In this document: positions 1 to 6,962 of the stretch, piece by piece
Numbering within the stretch: position 1 is the first letter of the stretch
Layout of the letters: the number at the start of each line of letters is the position of its first letter
DNA from: Planctomycetota bacterium
GTDB taxonomy: Bacteria > Planctomycetota > Planctomycetia > Pirellulales > Lacipirellulaceae
Length of the DNA stretch: 16,444 nt
Direction: 5' to 3'
Assembly (NCBI GenBank): GCA_013151315.1
Contig: JAADIN010000070.1
Coordinates: 1 to 16,444 of the forward strand
Position numbers and translations under genes: made by a program
The notes under the pieces: model-generated
What the model was told of the DNA's origin: nothing
The model's database searches: none
The model's input: only the letters and a program-made list of their open reading frames with translations

Positions 1-445
1 TCTTTGGGCGTGTTGCTCTTGCTGATGACTTCCACCGCCAAGTCGGGTGCCATCAGCGGTACGGGGTTCTCGGGAAATCCACTGCCTTCGAGACGTTTCC
101 AGGAGACAAACGAAACGTCGGGGATGCGAACCTGACCGGGGAATAGCTGCAACATGCCGTCAGCCCCCGCAATGATGCCAAGTTTGGCCTCATTCACAAA
201 ATCGCCTAGCAACATAGCAATCCGAAGGGCCAGATGAGATTCTAAAAAACCCATAGTCTTCTCCACAAGCGTGCCATCGATGAGTTCGCAGATCCGGTCT
301 TCGTGGTCGTCCAGCCACACGACGTCGGCCACGGTGGCGGTGCCGGGAGCCGGGTCGTGCACGACCCGGTGGATCGGAATCGGGCCGAAGCGGTCGACCA
401 GATCCATCGCCGTCCAGGCCGAAGCGTCGCTGTCTACTTGTGCCA
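1..445 (-). CDS. Uma2-family (DUF820) putative endonuclease-like protein, N-terminal part
   Basis: An open frame starts at ATG 445 and stays open to the window edge, giving 148 residues and no stop, so the C-terminus is missing. The sequence begins MAQVDSDASAWTAMDLVDRF. It then shows the Uma2 pattern: ELIDGTLVEK around residues 60-70, IPDVSFVSW around 110-119, and PDLAVEVISKSNT near the edge. In this family these segments supply the acidic and lysine residues of a PD-(D/E)XK nuclease-like fold. The biological role of Uma2 proteins is mostly unknown; they are abundant in cyanobacteria and planctomycetes, often in many copies. No clear ribosome binding site is visible before the start. It lies about 190 nt downstream of the ligase gene, behind an inverted repeat, so it is probably transcribed separately. 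The family call is fairly sure, the function is not. Confidence 0.8.
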
Positions 446-542
446 TGGTTCTCTCGCATCGAAGGGAGACTCTTTTGGGTTCACCCTTCAAGTCTACCTT
501 CTGGAGCCAACATTTCCAAGAAGATTGGCCTGGCCCGCATAG

Positions 543-627
543 TGTGAGCCGCACGGCGCTAGCCGCGGGTCAGTCGCTGGGTAACACTTTGCCTCCGCTA
601 CCCGACGCTAGCGCGTTGCGGCTCACA
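543..627. repeat. Imperfect inverted repeat, GCTAGC-core family
   Basis: Arms at 543-570 and 600-627 (28 nt each) are reverse complements with about four mismatches. Both begin TGTGAGCCGCA when read inward and contain the core CGCTAGC. The 29-nt spacer makes a long hairpin possible. The same family occurs at 1810-1892 and 12154-12179. It fills most of the 446-638 gap, between the ligase stop and the Uma2 start, where I see nothing else. It could end transcripts or be a dispersed REP-like element. Confidence 0.8.
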
Positions 628-638
628 TTAATTAGCTT

Positions 639-1766
639 CTAGGCAATTTCCGACACCCGCGAAATAGCCGTCAGTTGGCGCACGACTTCCTCGGCACTGC
701 CGGTCTCGGTCATGATCGAAAGCTGCCGGTCGGCCCAACTGGGAGACGAAGCGATTCGGCGGCAGCGTTCGAGGTGAGGTTCGCACCCGAGACTTGCCGC
801 AACAGGCGAAAGCTGGTCGACAAGCTGGTCGACTGCTTGCGTGACGGTCACGGCCTGATAGGTGTAAGAATCAACAAGATGAGCTGCGGTGCCAAAACGG
901 GTCGCTCGCCATTTGTTCTGCCGCACCATCATCGGATGGCAATCGTGCTGGTAGGTGCCGCGATCGATTTCGTCGGACAGCGCTTTCACTAGGCATTGGA
1001 TGAGTGCCGCAATGGCAAGCGTATCTTCGAGGTTGCCAGGCATGTCGCAGATGCGAACTTCGACGGTGCCAAAGGCGTGATGCGGGCGGACATCCCACCA
1101 AATCTCGCGAATCGTGTTGAGAAATCCCGTGTCGACCATGTGGTTGACCAGCCAAACGTATTCGCTCCAGTTGCGCATTAGGGTGGGCAGTCCCGCCGTT
1201 GGCAAGCCTTCCATGATTTTCGAGCGATGTGATTGCAAGCCCGTTTTCCGCCCTTCCCAAAAGGGGCTGCTGCTCGACAGGGCCAAAAGCGTGGGCAGAT
1301 GCCGAAGGATGCGATCGCAGATCATTATCGCTTTGTCGCCCGAATCGACCCCCACATGGACGTGCAATCCGAACGTCACTAACCGCCGTGCCAACTCCTG
1401 CAACAGTTCGACGAGCTGGTGGTAACGCGGGTCGTCCGAAACTTTTTGCTCTTTCCAAGGCGAAAACGGGTGGGTGGCACCCCACCAGAGACGCAGGGCC
1501 AGTTGGTCGGCGGCGGCTTCGACGGCAGTGATCTTGCTGCGCAGGTCGGCTTCCGCTTCATCAACCGTCTCGCATACTCCAGTGATAATTTCTACGACGC
1601 ACTGCATAAGCTCTGGCTTGATTTGCAATTCATCGTTTCCACGCAATTGCTCGGCCAGCCTGGGAAACGAACTCGACAGGGCCATGGTCCGGTCGTCGAC
1701 CAATCCCAATTCAATTTCTATGCCAAGGGTAGGCCGGTCGTTGGATGTGAAATTTATGGTTGGCAT
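639..1766 (-). CDS. Carboxylate-amine ligase, YbdK / GCS2 family (glutamate-cysteine ligase-like)
   Basis: This 375-residue protein has the length of E. coli YbdK (about 372). Family motifs are visible in order: GIEIELG at 15-21 (ATP/metal-binding glutamates), THPF at 98-101, GLHVHVG at 133-139, and SSSPFWEGRKTGLQSHR at about 165-181. A later GTVEVRICDMPG carries the conserved Arg of the active site. GCS2-family enzymes join an amino group to a glutamate-type carboxylate using ATP. YbdK itself has only weak glutamate-cysteine ligase activity, so the natural substrate here is unknown. The start is ATG 1766; no Shine-Dalgarno is obvious. The 121-nt gap to the upstream amidohydrolase holds a 28-bp perfect inverted repeat, which argues against tight coupling. 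No glutathione synthetase gene is seen nearby. Confidence 0.88.
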   Translation of the reverse strand: MPTINFTSNDRPTLGIEIELGLVDDRTMALSSSFPRLAEQLRGNDELQIKPELMQCVVEIITGVCETVDEAEADLRSKITAVEAAADQLALRLWWGATHPFSPWKEQKVSDDPRYHQLVELLQELARRLVTFGLHVHVGVDSGDKAIMICDRILRHLPTLLALSSSSPFWEGRKTGLQSHRSKIMEGLPTAGLPTLMRNWSEYVWLVNHMVDTGFLNTIREIWWDVRPHHAFGTVEVRICDMPGNLEDTLAIAALIQCLVKALSDEIDRGTYQHDCHPMMVRQNKWRATRFGTAAHLVDSYTYQAVTVTQAVDQLVDQLSPVAASLGCEPHLERCRRIASSPSWADRQLSIMTETGSAEEVVRQLTAISRVSEIA

Positions 1767-1809
1767 GGGGGAAAGGCTAAGGGTTGAGAGATTAGGCTTT
1801 GTCAGAAAA

Positions 1810-1892
1810 CGTGAGCCGTAGGCGCTAGCCTCGGGTGAATTGACGGAAACTGTCGACTTCAGGGCACCCGAGGCTAGCGCCTACGGCTCACG
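1810..1892. repeat. Perfect 28-bp inverted repeat, GCTAGC-core family
   Basis: Arms at 1810-1837 and 1865-1892 are exact reverse complements (GTGAGCCGTAGGCGCTAGCC and flanks) with a 27-nt spacer. The right arm reaches into the end of the amidohydrolase gene and supplies its TGA stop codon at 1888-1890. A half copy with the same sequence is at 12154-12179 and a diverged pair at 543-627. Confidence 0.92.
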
Positions 1893-3138
1893 AGGAATTT
1901 GGAACTACTGAAATTCCTTTAGCCTCTTCCTGAGAGGCCATCACCACCGCGCGGGCTAGGATCCGTGTCCCGAGGGGTAACGCAGTTTCATCGATATCGA
2001 ATAGCGGGGTGTGGAGAGCCGTAGCGGTTGAAAGATCGCTAGCACAGCCGAGGCGAAACATCACGCCTGGCACCTTTTCTAGGTACCGCGCGAAATCTTC
2101 GCTCCCCATGCTGGGCCGAGAGATGAGCTGCACGTGATCGTCGCCAACCACTTCCTCGGCCTCTTGCCACAGCAGGCGGGTCAGTTCCCCATTGTTGACC
2201 ACCGAGGGGATACTGACATGGAAGGAGACTTCGATCTGCGTGCCGGTGATTTCTTCAATACCCCGTGTGACCTGATGAATCTGCTCGATCGTACGCAGGC
2301 GGATTTGCGGATCGAGAGTACGCAGCGTGCCCCAAAGTTCGACCCGATCGGGAATCACATTTGCATTCTGCCCCCCCTGGATACGACCAATGGTCAGCAC
2401 CACCGCATCGAGGCTATCGGTAGCTCGCGGCACAAATTGATAGAGGGTGCTAATCAACTGGGCCGAGGCGGCAATCGGATCGTTCGATTCATGCGGTCGG
2501 GCCGCATGGCCCCCTTGGCCACGCACGGTCAACTGCAGCGAATCGCAGTGCGCGGTCAACGCTCCCGAGCGAAGGCCAATCTCGCCCGTGCGACGGGCGG
2601 GATCGACATGCAGAGAAAAAATCTTGTCGACTCCTTCGAGCGCGCCGGCTTCGATCATTCGTGCAGCGCCAGTCGCGGTTTCCTCGGCGGGCTGAAAGAT
2701 GGCTCGCCAGGAAAGGGGCCAAGGGGCATGGCCGTTCTTGCCAAGCGTGGCGAGTGCGCAAATCGCTCCGTAAACCATGGCCGTGTGTGCATCGTGGCCG
2801 CAGGCGTGCATGATCCCGTCTCGACAGCTTCGGTACGAAACGTTCTTCGCGTCTTGAATGTGCAGGGCGTCGATGTCGCCACGCAGGGCGATTCGTTTTG
2901 AAGAGGAGAGCCCGCCTGCCGAAGCGGACTCGCCGTCGGCGAGAACTCCGCAGCCATCGGGGCCCATGCGAACTTCGATCTCTTGCTTTTCTAATAACTG
3001 ATAGAGATGCAGGCTGGTCTGCATTTCCTCGCCACTCGGCTCGGGATGCGCGTGAAGATGGCGGCGCAGGGCGACCACCTCGGCAGCTTGCTCGTCGATA
3101 ATCGCGTCGAGTTGCGCTTTCCAGGTCATACGGTCCAT
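1888..3138 (-). CDS. M20D-family metal-dependent amidohydrolase (peptidase M20)
   Basis: This 416-residue cytosolic hydrolase has no signal peptide. It matches the M20D group, which includes hippurate hydrolase, IAA-amino-acid hydrolases and N-acetyl-diaminopimelate deacetylase. The metal-site signatures are present: LRGDIDAL at about 85-92, HACGHDAH at 111-118 (Cys and His ligands), FQPAEET at 148-154 (catalytic and bridging Glu), and SLHVDP at 175-180. The lid/dimer domain motif GGHAARPHESNDP follows at 209-221, and the C-terminus carries SMGSEDFARYL and HTPLFDID. The likely reaction is removal of an acyl group from an N-acyl amino acid; the exact substrate cannot be read from sequence. Residues 69-81 form a small Ser/Gly/Ala-rich insertion. 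ATG 3138 abuts a 24-bp inverted repeat and has no clear ribosome binding site; ATG 3129 (Met4) is an alternative. The stop codon lies inside another repeat. Confidence 0.9.
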   Translation of the reverse strand: MDRMTWKAQLDAIIDEQAAEVVALRRHLHAHPEPSGEEMQTSLHLYQLLEKQEIEVRMGPDGCGVLADGESASAGGLSSSKRIALRGDIDALHIQDAKNVSYRSCRDGIMHACGHDAHTAMVYGAICALATLGKNGHAPWPLSWRAIFQPAEETATGAARMIEAGALEGVDKIFSLHVDPARRTGEIGLRSGALTAHCDSLQLTVRGQGGHAARPHESNDPIAASAQLISTLYQFVPRATDSLDAVVLTIGRIQGGQNANVIPDRVELWGTLRTLDPQIRLRTIEQIHQVTRGIEEITGTQIEVSFHVSIPSVVNNGELTRLLWQEAEEVVGDDHVQLISRPSMGSEDFARYLEKVPGVMFRLGCASDLSTATALHTPLFDIDETALPLGTRILARAVVMASQEEAKGISVVPNSS

Positions 3139-3139
3139 T

Positions 3140-3199
3140 GTAGCACGCCTCTCCGAGTCGTGTCGTTATCAACAAACACGACTCGGAGAGGCGTGCTAC
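3140..3199. repeat. Perfect 24-bp inverted repeat, CCTCTCCGAG family
   Basis: Arms at 3140-3163 and 3176-3199 are exact reverse complements around GCACGCCTCTCCGAGTCGTG, with a 12-nt loop. Three copies of nearly the same arm occur at 8198-8296. The left arm starts one base before the amidohydrolase start codon, so a hairpin in the mRNA leader would sit on the ribosome binding region. It occupies most of the gap between the mqn gene and the amidohydrolase. Confidence 0.93.
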
Positions 3200-3250
3200 T
3201 CTGCCACAACCTGAATTCTTAGCTATGACGAAGCACTAGCATTTAACTCG

Positions 3251-4123
3251 CTACAGATCGACAAACTCGGGCACGATCAACTCGGGCAAAATCCCTTGTT
3301 CATGTCCCATGGCCAGAAACTTGGTCACCGCTTTACGGCCCTTCGGACCAAAGTCGAGCGTCCAATCGTTGACATACATACCGACAAACTTGTCGGCCTT
3401 TTGGGCGTCCAAGTCGCGGCCATATTGCATCGCGTAAGCCAAGGCCTCCTCGCGATTGTCGAGACCGTACTTGATGCTCGCATAGAGCAATCGCTGCACG
3501 TCGCGAATCGCTTCCTCGCCCAAATCCTTGCGAATCGCGTTGGCACCAAGCGGCAACGGCAAGCCGCCGGAAAGCTCTTGCCACCAGACGCCCAAGTCGA
3601 GCACTAGCTTCAGGTCGCTATCGGCGTAAGTCAACTGGCCTTCGTGAATAATGAGACCGACGTCAATTTTCTGGCCCTGATATTCACCCTTTTGTACTGC
3701 GGGAATAATCTCGTCAAACGGCACCAGGACATGCTCGAAATCGCAGCCCAAGCACATTCGCAAACCGAGGAACGCGCTGGTCAGCTTGCCCGGCACGGCA
3801 ACGATTTTTTTCTTGATGTCGTCAACACTGCACGCCTCGCGGGCAACAACCATCGGACCGTAGCCATCGCCCATGCTTGCTCCGCAGCTACAGAGCGCGT
3901 ACTTGTCGTGCAAAAAAGCGTAGGCATGAATGCTGATCGCCGTGAGCTCTAGCTCGGCGCGAAACGCGCGCTGGTTGAGCGTTTCGATGTCGACCAATTC
4001 ATGGGTGAATTGGTATTGCCCCGTATCGACATGATCGTTTGCCAAGGCATGAAACATAAATGCGTCGTCAGGGTCGGGGCTGTGTCCGACGCGGATTAAT
4101 TGTTGAGTCTCGGTTGCAGACAC
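3251..4123 (-). CDS. mqnD: MqnA/MqnD-family menaquinone biosynthesis protein, MqnD-like (1,4-dihydroxy-6-naphthoate synthase)
   Basis: The protein has 290 residues from the chosen start. It resembles periplasmic-binding-protein-fold enzymes of the futalosine route to menaquinone. MqnD converts cyclic dehypoxanthinyl futalosine to 1,4-dihydroxy-6-naphthoate; MqnA acts earlier in the pathway. The N-terminal substrate loop reads GHSPDPDDAFMF (residues 13-24), matching the S-P-x-P-[ND]-D pattern of MqnD. Family features further on are AISIHAYAFL, YGPMVV, VPGKLTSAFLGLRM, DVGLIIHEGQL and LPLPLGANAIRKD. The open frame extends to a TTG at 4162. I prefer GTG 4123 because AAGGAG lies at 4139-4134, ten bases upstream, and the product then begins MSATETQQLIRVGHSPDPDD. 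The split between MqnD and MqnA is likely but not certain. No other menaquinone gene is visible, so it is a stand-alone pathway gene next to the flagellar cluster. Confidence 0.85.
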   Translation of the reverse strand: MSATETQQLIRVGHSPDPDDAFMFHALANDHVDTGQYQFTHELVDIETLNQRAFRAELELTAISIHAYAFLHDKYALCSCGASMGDGYGPMVVAREACSVDDIKKKIVAVPGKLTSAFLGLRMCLGCDFEHVLVPFDEIIPAVQKGEYQGQKIDVGLIIHEGQLTYADSDLKLVLDLGVWWQELSGGLPLPLGANAIRKDLGEEAIRDVQRLLYASIKYGLDNREEALAYAMQYGRDLDAQKADKFVGMYVNDWTLDFGPKGRKAVTKFLAMGHEQGILPELIVPEFVDL

Positions 4124-4133
4124 GACGGTCTTT

Positions 4134-4139
4134 CTCCTT
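4134..4139 (-). promoter_or_regulatory. Shine-Dalgarno that decides the mqnD start
   Basis: On the minus strand AAGGAG is followed after ten bases by GTG at 4123-4121. The upstream TTG at 4162, which lengthens the frame by 13 residues, has no such site and would add a Pro/Arg-rich stretch not typical of the family. Confidence 0.6.
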
Positions 4140-4211
4140 GGAAACGGACAGGCAAAGGGCAAACCCGATGATAGCCGTTAACTCGGTACCGCGTCAATCA
4201 ACGATGGCCCG

Positions 4212-4718
4212 CTACGCCTCCAGCGAAAACCCTGCCGAAACCGGAGTCGAGCCGACGTCAGAACTCATGGGTCGCATGTGCGGCACGGCAATCGGAGCAG
4301 GAGCCGCCTGTTTGGTCTCCGTTTGTTTGGTCTGCGGCTGTTCGGCCTCCGTTTGCTCGCTGGCCAGCTTCCAGGTCTCGCGTTGGAATCGGAGCAGTTC
4401 AAGGCAACTGTCGAGTTGCTTGAGGTCTTGGTTGATGTGGCAGGCGGCCAGTTCACGATAAACAAAAGCGTACTGTTCTGCCAATTGCTTGGAGATCGCT
4501 TCTTCGCCCGAGGCAAGTCCCTGAAGCAACTCTTCGACGATATCGAACATCCGCGTCAACATCGGCTCGACGGCCAAAAAGTCGGCTTCCTTCGCCCAGG
4601 TCTCCTTCGCCTGATTGCCGAATCGCAAAGCTCCGTCCAGCAACATCATGTGGAGCTGGGGCTGCGAAGCAGTGAGAACTTTGCTTTCGAGATACTGAGC
4701 GCGGGAGGGGTGCGACAT
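4212..4718 (-). CDS. fliS: Flagellar export chaperone FliS with a Gln/Thr-rich C-terminal extension
   Basis: FliS binds the disordered C-terminus of flagellin in the cytosol. It prevents early polymerisation and hands flagellin to the export gate. The core is recognised by YLESKVLTASQPQLHMMLLDGALRF (residues 9-33) and a following all-helical stretch to about residue 125. ATG 4718 gives 168 residues. An in-frame TTG at 4739 would add MARKYPP, for which I see no support. Usual FliS length is about 120-140. The excess is a low-complexity tail from about residue 120: five-residue repeats ending in Gln (TEAEQ, PQTKQ, TETKQ), then a Pro/Ala/Ser stretch. At DNA level this is a degenerate 15-bp tandem repeat at about 4308-4364. 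The gene lies directly after fliD, as is common for fliD-fliS pairs, and 88 nt before mqnD. Confidence 0.9.
   Translation of the reverse strand: MSHPSRAQYLESKVLTASQPQLHMMLLDGALRFGNQAKETWAKEADFLAVEPMLTRMFDIVEELLQGLASGEEAISKQLAEQYAFVYRELAACHINQDLKQLDSCLELLRFQRETWKLASEQTEAEQPQTKQTETKQAAPAPIAVPHMRPMSSDVGSTPVSAGFSLEA
4308..4364. repeat. Degenerate 15-bp tandem repeat inside fliS
   Basis: About 3.7 units of a 15-base period (variants of CGTTTGTTTGGTCTG on the plus strand) encode five-residue repeats ending in Gln in the FliS tail. On the opposite strand the same bases read as a Leu-Phe-Gly-Leu-Arg repeat, which has no sign of being a gene. Confidence 0.75.
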
Positions 4719-4787
4719 AGGGGGATACTTTCGTGCCAAATGAGGGGGGGAGGGCGGAAGGAATTTATCAATAGTTATTTTTCAATC

Positions 4788-4852
4788 GTCATTGGTCATT
4801 GGAAAAGGGAAAGGCAAGCTGCTGGGCAAATAGATGGCCAATGACCAATGAC
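4788..4852. repeat. Perfect 15-bp inverted repeat, CATTGGTCATTGG family
   Basis: Arms GTCATTGGTCATTGG at 4788-4802 and its reverse complement at 4838-4852 frame a 35-nt loop in the 225-nt fliD-fliS gap. Each arm is itself a short direct repeat of CATTGG/TCATTGG. A further, weaker echo (AACTAATGACAAATAC) follows the right arm. No gene is seen in this gap. Confidence 0.85.
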
Positions 4853-4943
4853 AATTAACTAATGACAAATACTTGGTTTCAATTCTTTGGTCGACACGAA
4901 TTCCTCGAACGATCCTTAGCCTTGAGCCTCTTTGCAATTACCG

Positions 4944-6959
4944 TCAGGCGGACACTAATGGCGCTAGGGGACTCAAAGTATTCAAGGCGGTTTGACTTTG
5001 TTGCAAACCGGCGATGACTTGCTCTAGCTGAAAAAACTGCAGCAACAAGCGCTCACGCTGGCGGTCGAGCGATTCATTAAATCGGTCGATTCGCTGTTGG
5101 TTGATATCGATCGTCGCTTGCAGCGAATCATTGCGATTGGTCAGCAGACCATTATCTGCCCCGGCCAATCGCTCGATCGCTTGGTCAAATTTGGCAACCA
5201 AGCCATTGGTATCGTCAGCGAAAAACGTCCTGAGGCCGTTGGGATTATCGGCAAAGGCTTCCTTGAGCTCTGCGACATCAAGTTGCAGTTTGCCTTGATC
5301 ATCAACGTTGAGCCCAATTTCCTGCAACGACTCGATACCGCCGACCCCAAAATAGCGATCCGTGACCAACCTCGAAAGCTGCGTATCGACCCGCAGGGCT
5401 TCGTTGGTGCCAAACAGCAGACCGGTGGAGAGGTCGTCCTCATTGAAATCTGTGAAATCGTCCAGCGCGCTGCGAATCGCATTGTAGGCGTCGACAAAAC
5501 CTTCGACCGCATCCACGAAATCAGCATCGGTCGAAGCAACGATTATGTCGATCGGAGTGTCGCTGCTTGCGACGACCGTCAGGTCGACGCCACCAATGAT
5601 CTCCTCGAAATTGTTGGTCGTTGAACTGACCAGCACGCCCGAGCCGGCCGTCTGTTCGCCAATGACCAGCAGAGCGTCTTGGGCCCTGGAGGTTTCTTCA
5701 AACACAAACCCCGAGGCACCTGCGTCGAGCAAAATCTCGTTGGCCGAGCCCGTTTGATCGACCACCAGCGAAAGCCGATAGCCGACGCCATCGAAAAATG
5801 TGCTGGCCGTTACGCCCGCTTCGAGGTCGTTGATCCGCGAGGCAACCAATTCGAGTGCTCCCTGGCTACCGCTTTGCGCAGAGAATAGCCCGATGCCGTC
5901 GATGGTCGTGGTCGTCGTGTCGGTGCTGAGGATTTTCAAGTCGGCAGCAGCAGTGCCGTTGACGTCTTCAACGAGCAAGTTTTCGGTTCCATTGACGACG
6001 TTATCTGTCAGGAGTATCCCGGTGCCCGAGCTATTGATGCTTGCCGTAACGTTTGCGCCGGCGGCCGCTCGGTCGTTGATCGCGTCGATCAGTTGCCCAA
6101 TGGTGGTAATTCCCGCGTCGGCTCCGTTGAGATCGAGGACCGTAATTCCTGACCCCGAGGAATCGGTGATCCGGATGTCGCTCGCATCAATGCCCGCGCC
6201 GCCGTTGAGCGTGGAGAGGCTGATCGAGTTGGAACTGCCATCAATGTCCGAAAGATCGACCGAATAGGCACCCGTGCCATCGACGACTTGCGTGTCGGTA
6301 CCGTTGATGTCGATCGTCGTGCTAGCGCGTGTGAGATTCAGGTCGGCGGCCAAGGTGCCATTGAGGTCGGTCACACCGAGAGTTTGCGAGCCAAGAGCCG
6401 TGTCGGTAAGCAAAATGCCATCGCCCGTCCCGTTGATGCTTGCCGTCACGCCGATCGTTGTGGCGTTGATCGCGTCAATCACGTCGCCAATCGTTTTGGC
6501 TTCCGACCCAGACGGATTGAGATCGATCGAGACGGTTTGGCCGTTGCTGTCAGTGATGGTGATGTCGCTGGCCGTGATGCCCGTGCCGCCGTTGAGCGAG
6601 GCGAGCCGCGTCGCTTCGCTGAGCGTTTGGCGACCGAGCGTTCCACTATCGATCGATGCCTGGGTCGCATTGACTGCGATACCCAATGCGTCGGCCGTGT
6701 TGTTTGCACCATTGTTGGCAACGATGAAATTGCCGCTTCCGCCGCTCGTGTCGGTTAGTGTGATGCCATTGCGGGCCGTGTTGATCGATGCCGAGACGGC
6801 AGCCGACGAAGCGTTGATCAACTCGACCACGTCGCTTAAAGTTTCGGCCGACGAGAGGTCGACCGTATCGTTGCCGCCTGCCCGGTCGGTGATCGCAATC
6901 TCGTCAAGCGTGCCAAGGCCTTGCCCACCGCTAAGGCTAGAAATGAGCGTGTCGCTCAA
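4944..6959 (-). CDS. fliD: Flagellar filament cap protein FliD, C-terminal part after a frameshift
   Basis: This 671-codon open frame is the continuation of the N-terminal fliD fragment (6956-8053), one frame away. Its apparent TTG start is not a natural protein start, because residue 1 falls in the middle of a repeat module. It holds three more flagellin-IN-type modules of about 100-120 residues each. Their typical cores are LSSLNGG-like, DITITD-like, TIGDVIDAIN and GILLTD. From about residue 385 comes the conserved FliD C-terminal domain (VASRINDLEAGV ... FVDAYNAIRSALDDFTDFN ... LQEIGLNVDDQGKL). It ends in a coiled-coil segment, LDRQRERLLLQFFQLEQVIAGLQQSQTAL, that anchors the pentameric cap in the filament. 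The whole reconstructed protein would have about 1036 residues, more than twice the length of the E. coli protein. The stop is TGA at 4944-4946, followed by fliS. Confidence 0.88.
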   Translation of the reverse strand: MSDTLISSLSGGQGLGTLDEIAITDRAGGNDTVDLSSAETLSDVVELINASSAAVSASINTARNGITLTDTSGGSGNFIVANNGANNTADALGIAVNATQASIDSGTLGRQTLSEATRLASLNGGTGITASDITITDSNGQTVSIDLNPSGSEAKTIGDVIDAINATTIGVTASINGTGDGILLTDTALGSQTLGVTDLNGTLAADLNLTRASTTIDINGTDTQVVDGTGAYSVDLSDIDGSSNSISLSTLNGGAGIDASDIRITDSSGSGITVLDLNGADAGITTIGQLIDAINDRAAAGANVTASINSSGTGILLTDNVVNGTENLLVEDVNGTAAADLKILSTDTTTTTIDGIGLFSAQSGSQGALELVASRINDLEAGVTASTFFDGVGYRLSLVVDQTGSANEILLDAGASGFVFEETSRAQDALLVIGEQTAGSGVLVSSTTNNFEEIIGGVDLTVVASSDTPIDIIVASTDADFVDAVEGFVDAYNAIRSALDDFTDFNEDDLSTGLLFGTNEALRVDTQLSRLVTDRYFGVGGIESLQEIGLNVDDQGKLQLDVAELKEAFADNPNGLRTFFADDTNGLVAKFDQAIERLAGADNGLLTNRNDSLQATIDINQQRIDRFNESLDRQRERLLLQFFQLEQVIAGLQQSQTALNTLSPLAPLVSA

Positions 6960-6962
6960 ACG
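6955..6962 (-). other. fliD: Frameshift site in fliD (TTT run)
   Basis: The minus strand reads CTC GTT TGA GC here. The first frame ends at this TGA, while the second frame is open from the overlapping TTG. A single added T gives CTC GTT TTG AGC and a continuous FliD repeat module. There is no X-XXY-YYZ slippery heptamer, so programmed slippage is not suggested by the sequence. Confidence 0.85.

Noticed and set aside
2134..2901. A 255-codon plus-strand frame opposite the amidohydrolase
   Set aside because: The minus strand gives a complete M20D enzyme with all metal ligands; the plus frame matches no pattern I know.
4278..4844. A plus-strand frame with a Leu-Phe-Gly-Leu-Arg repeat
   Set aside because: It is the antisense reading of the 15-bp repeat in fliS and runs into an intergenic inverted repeat.
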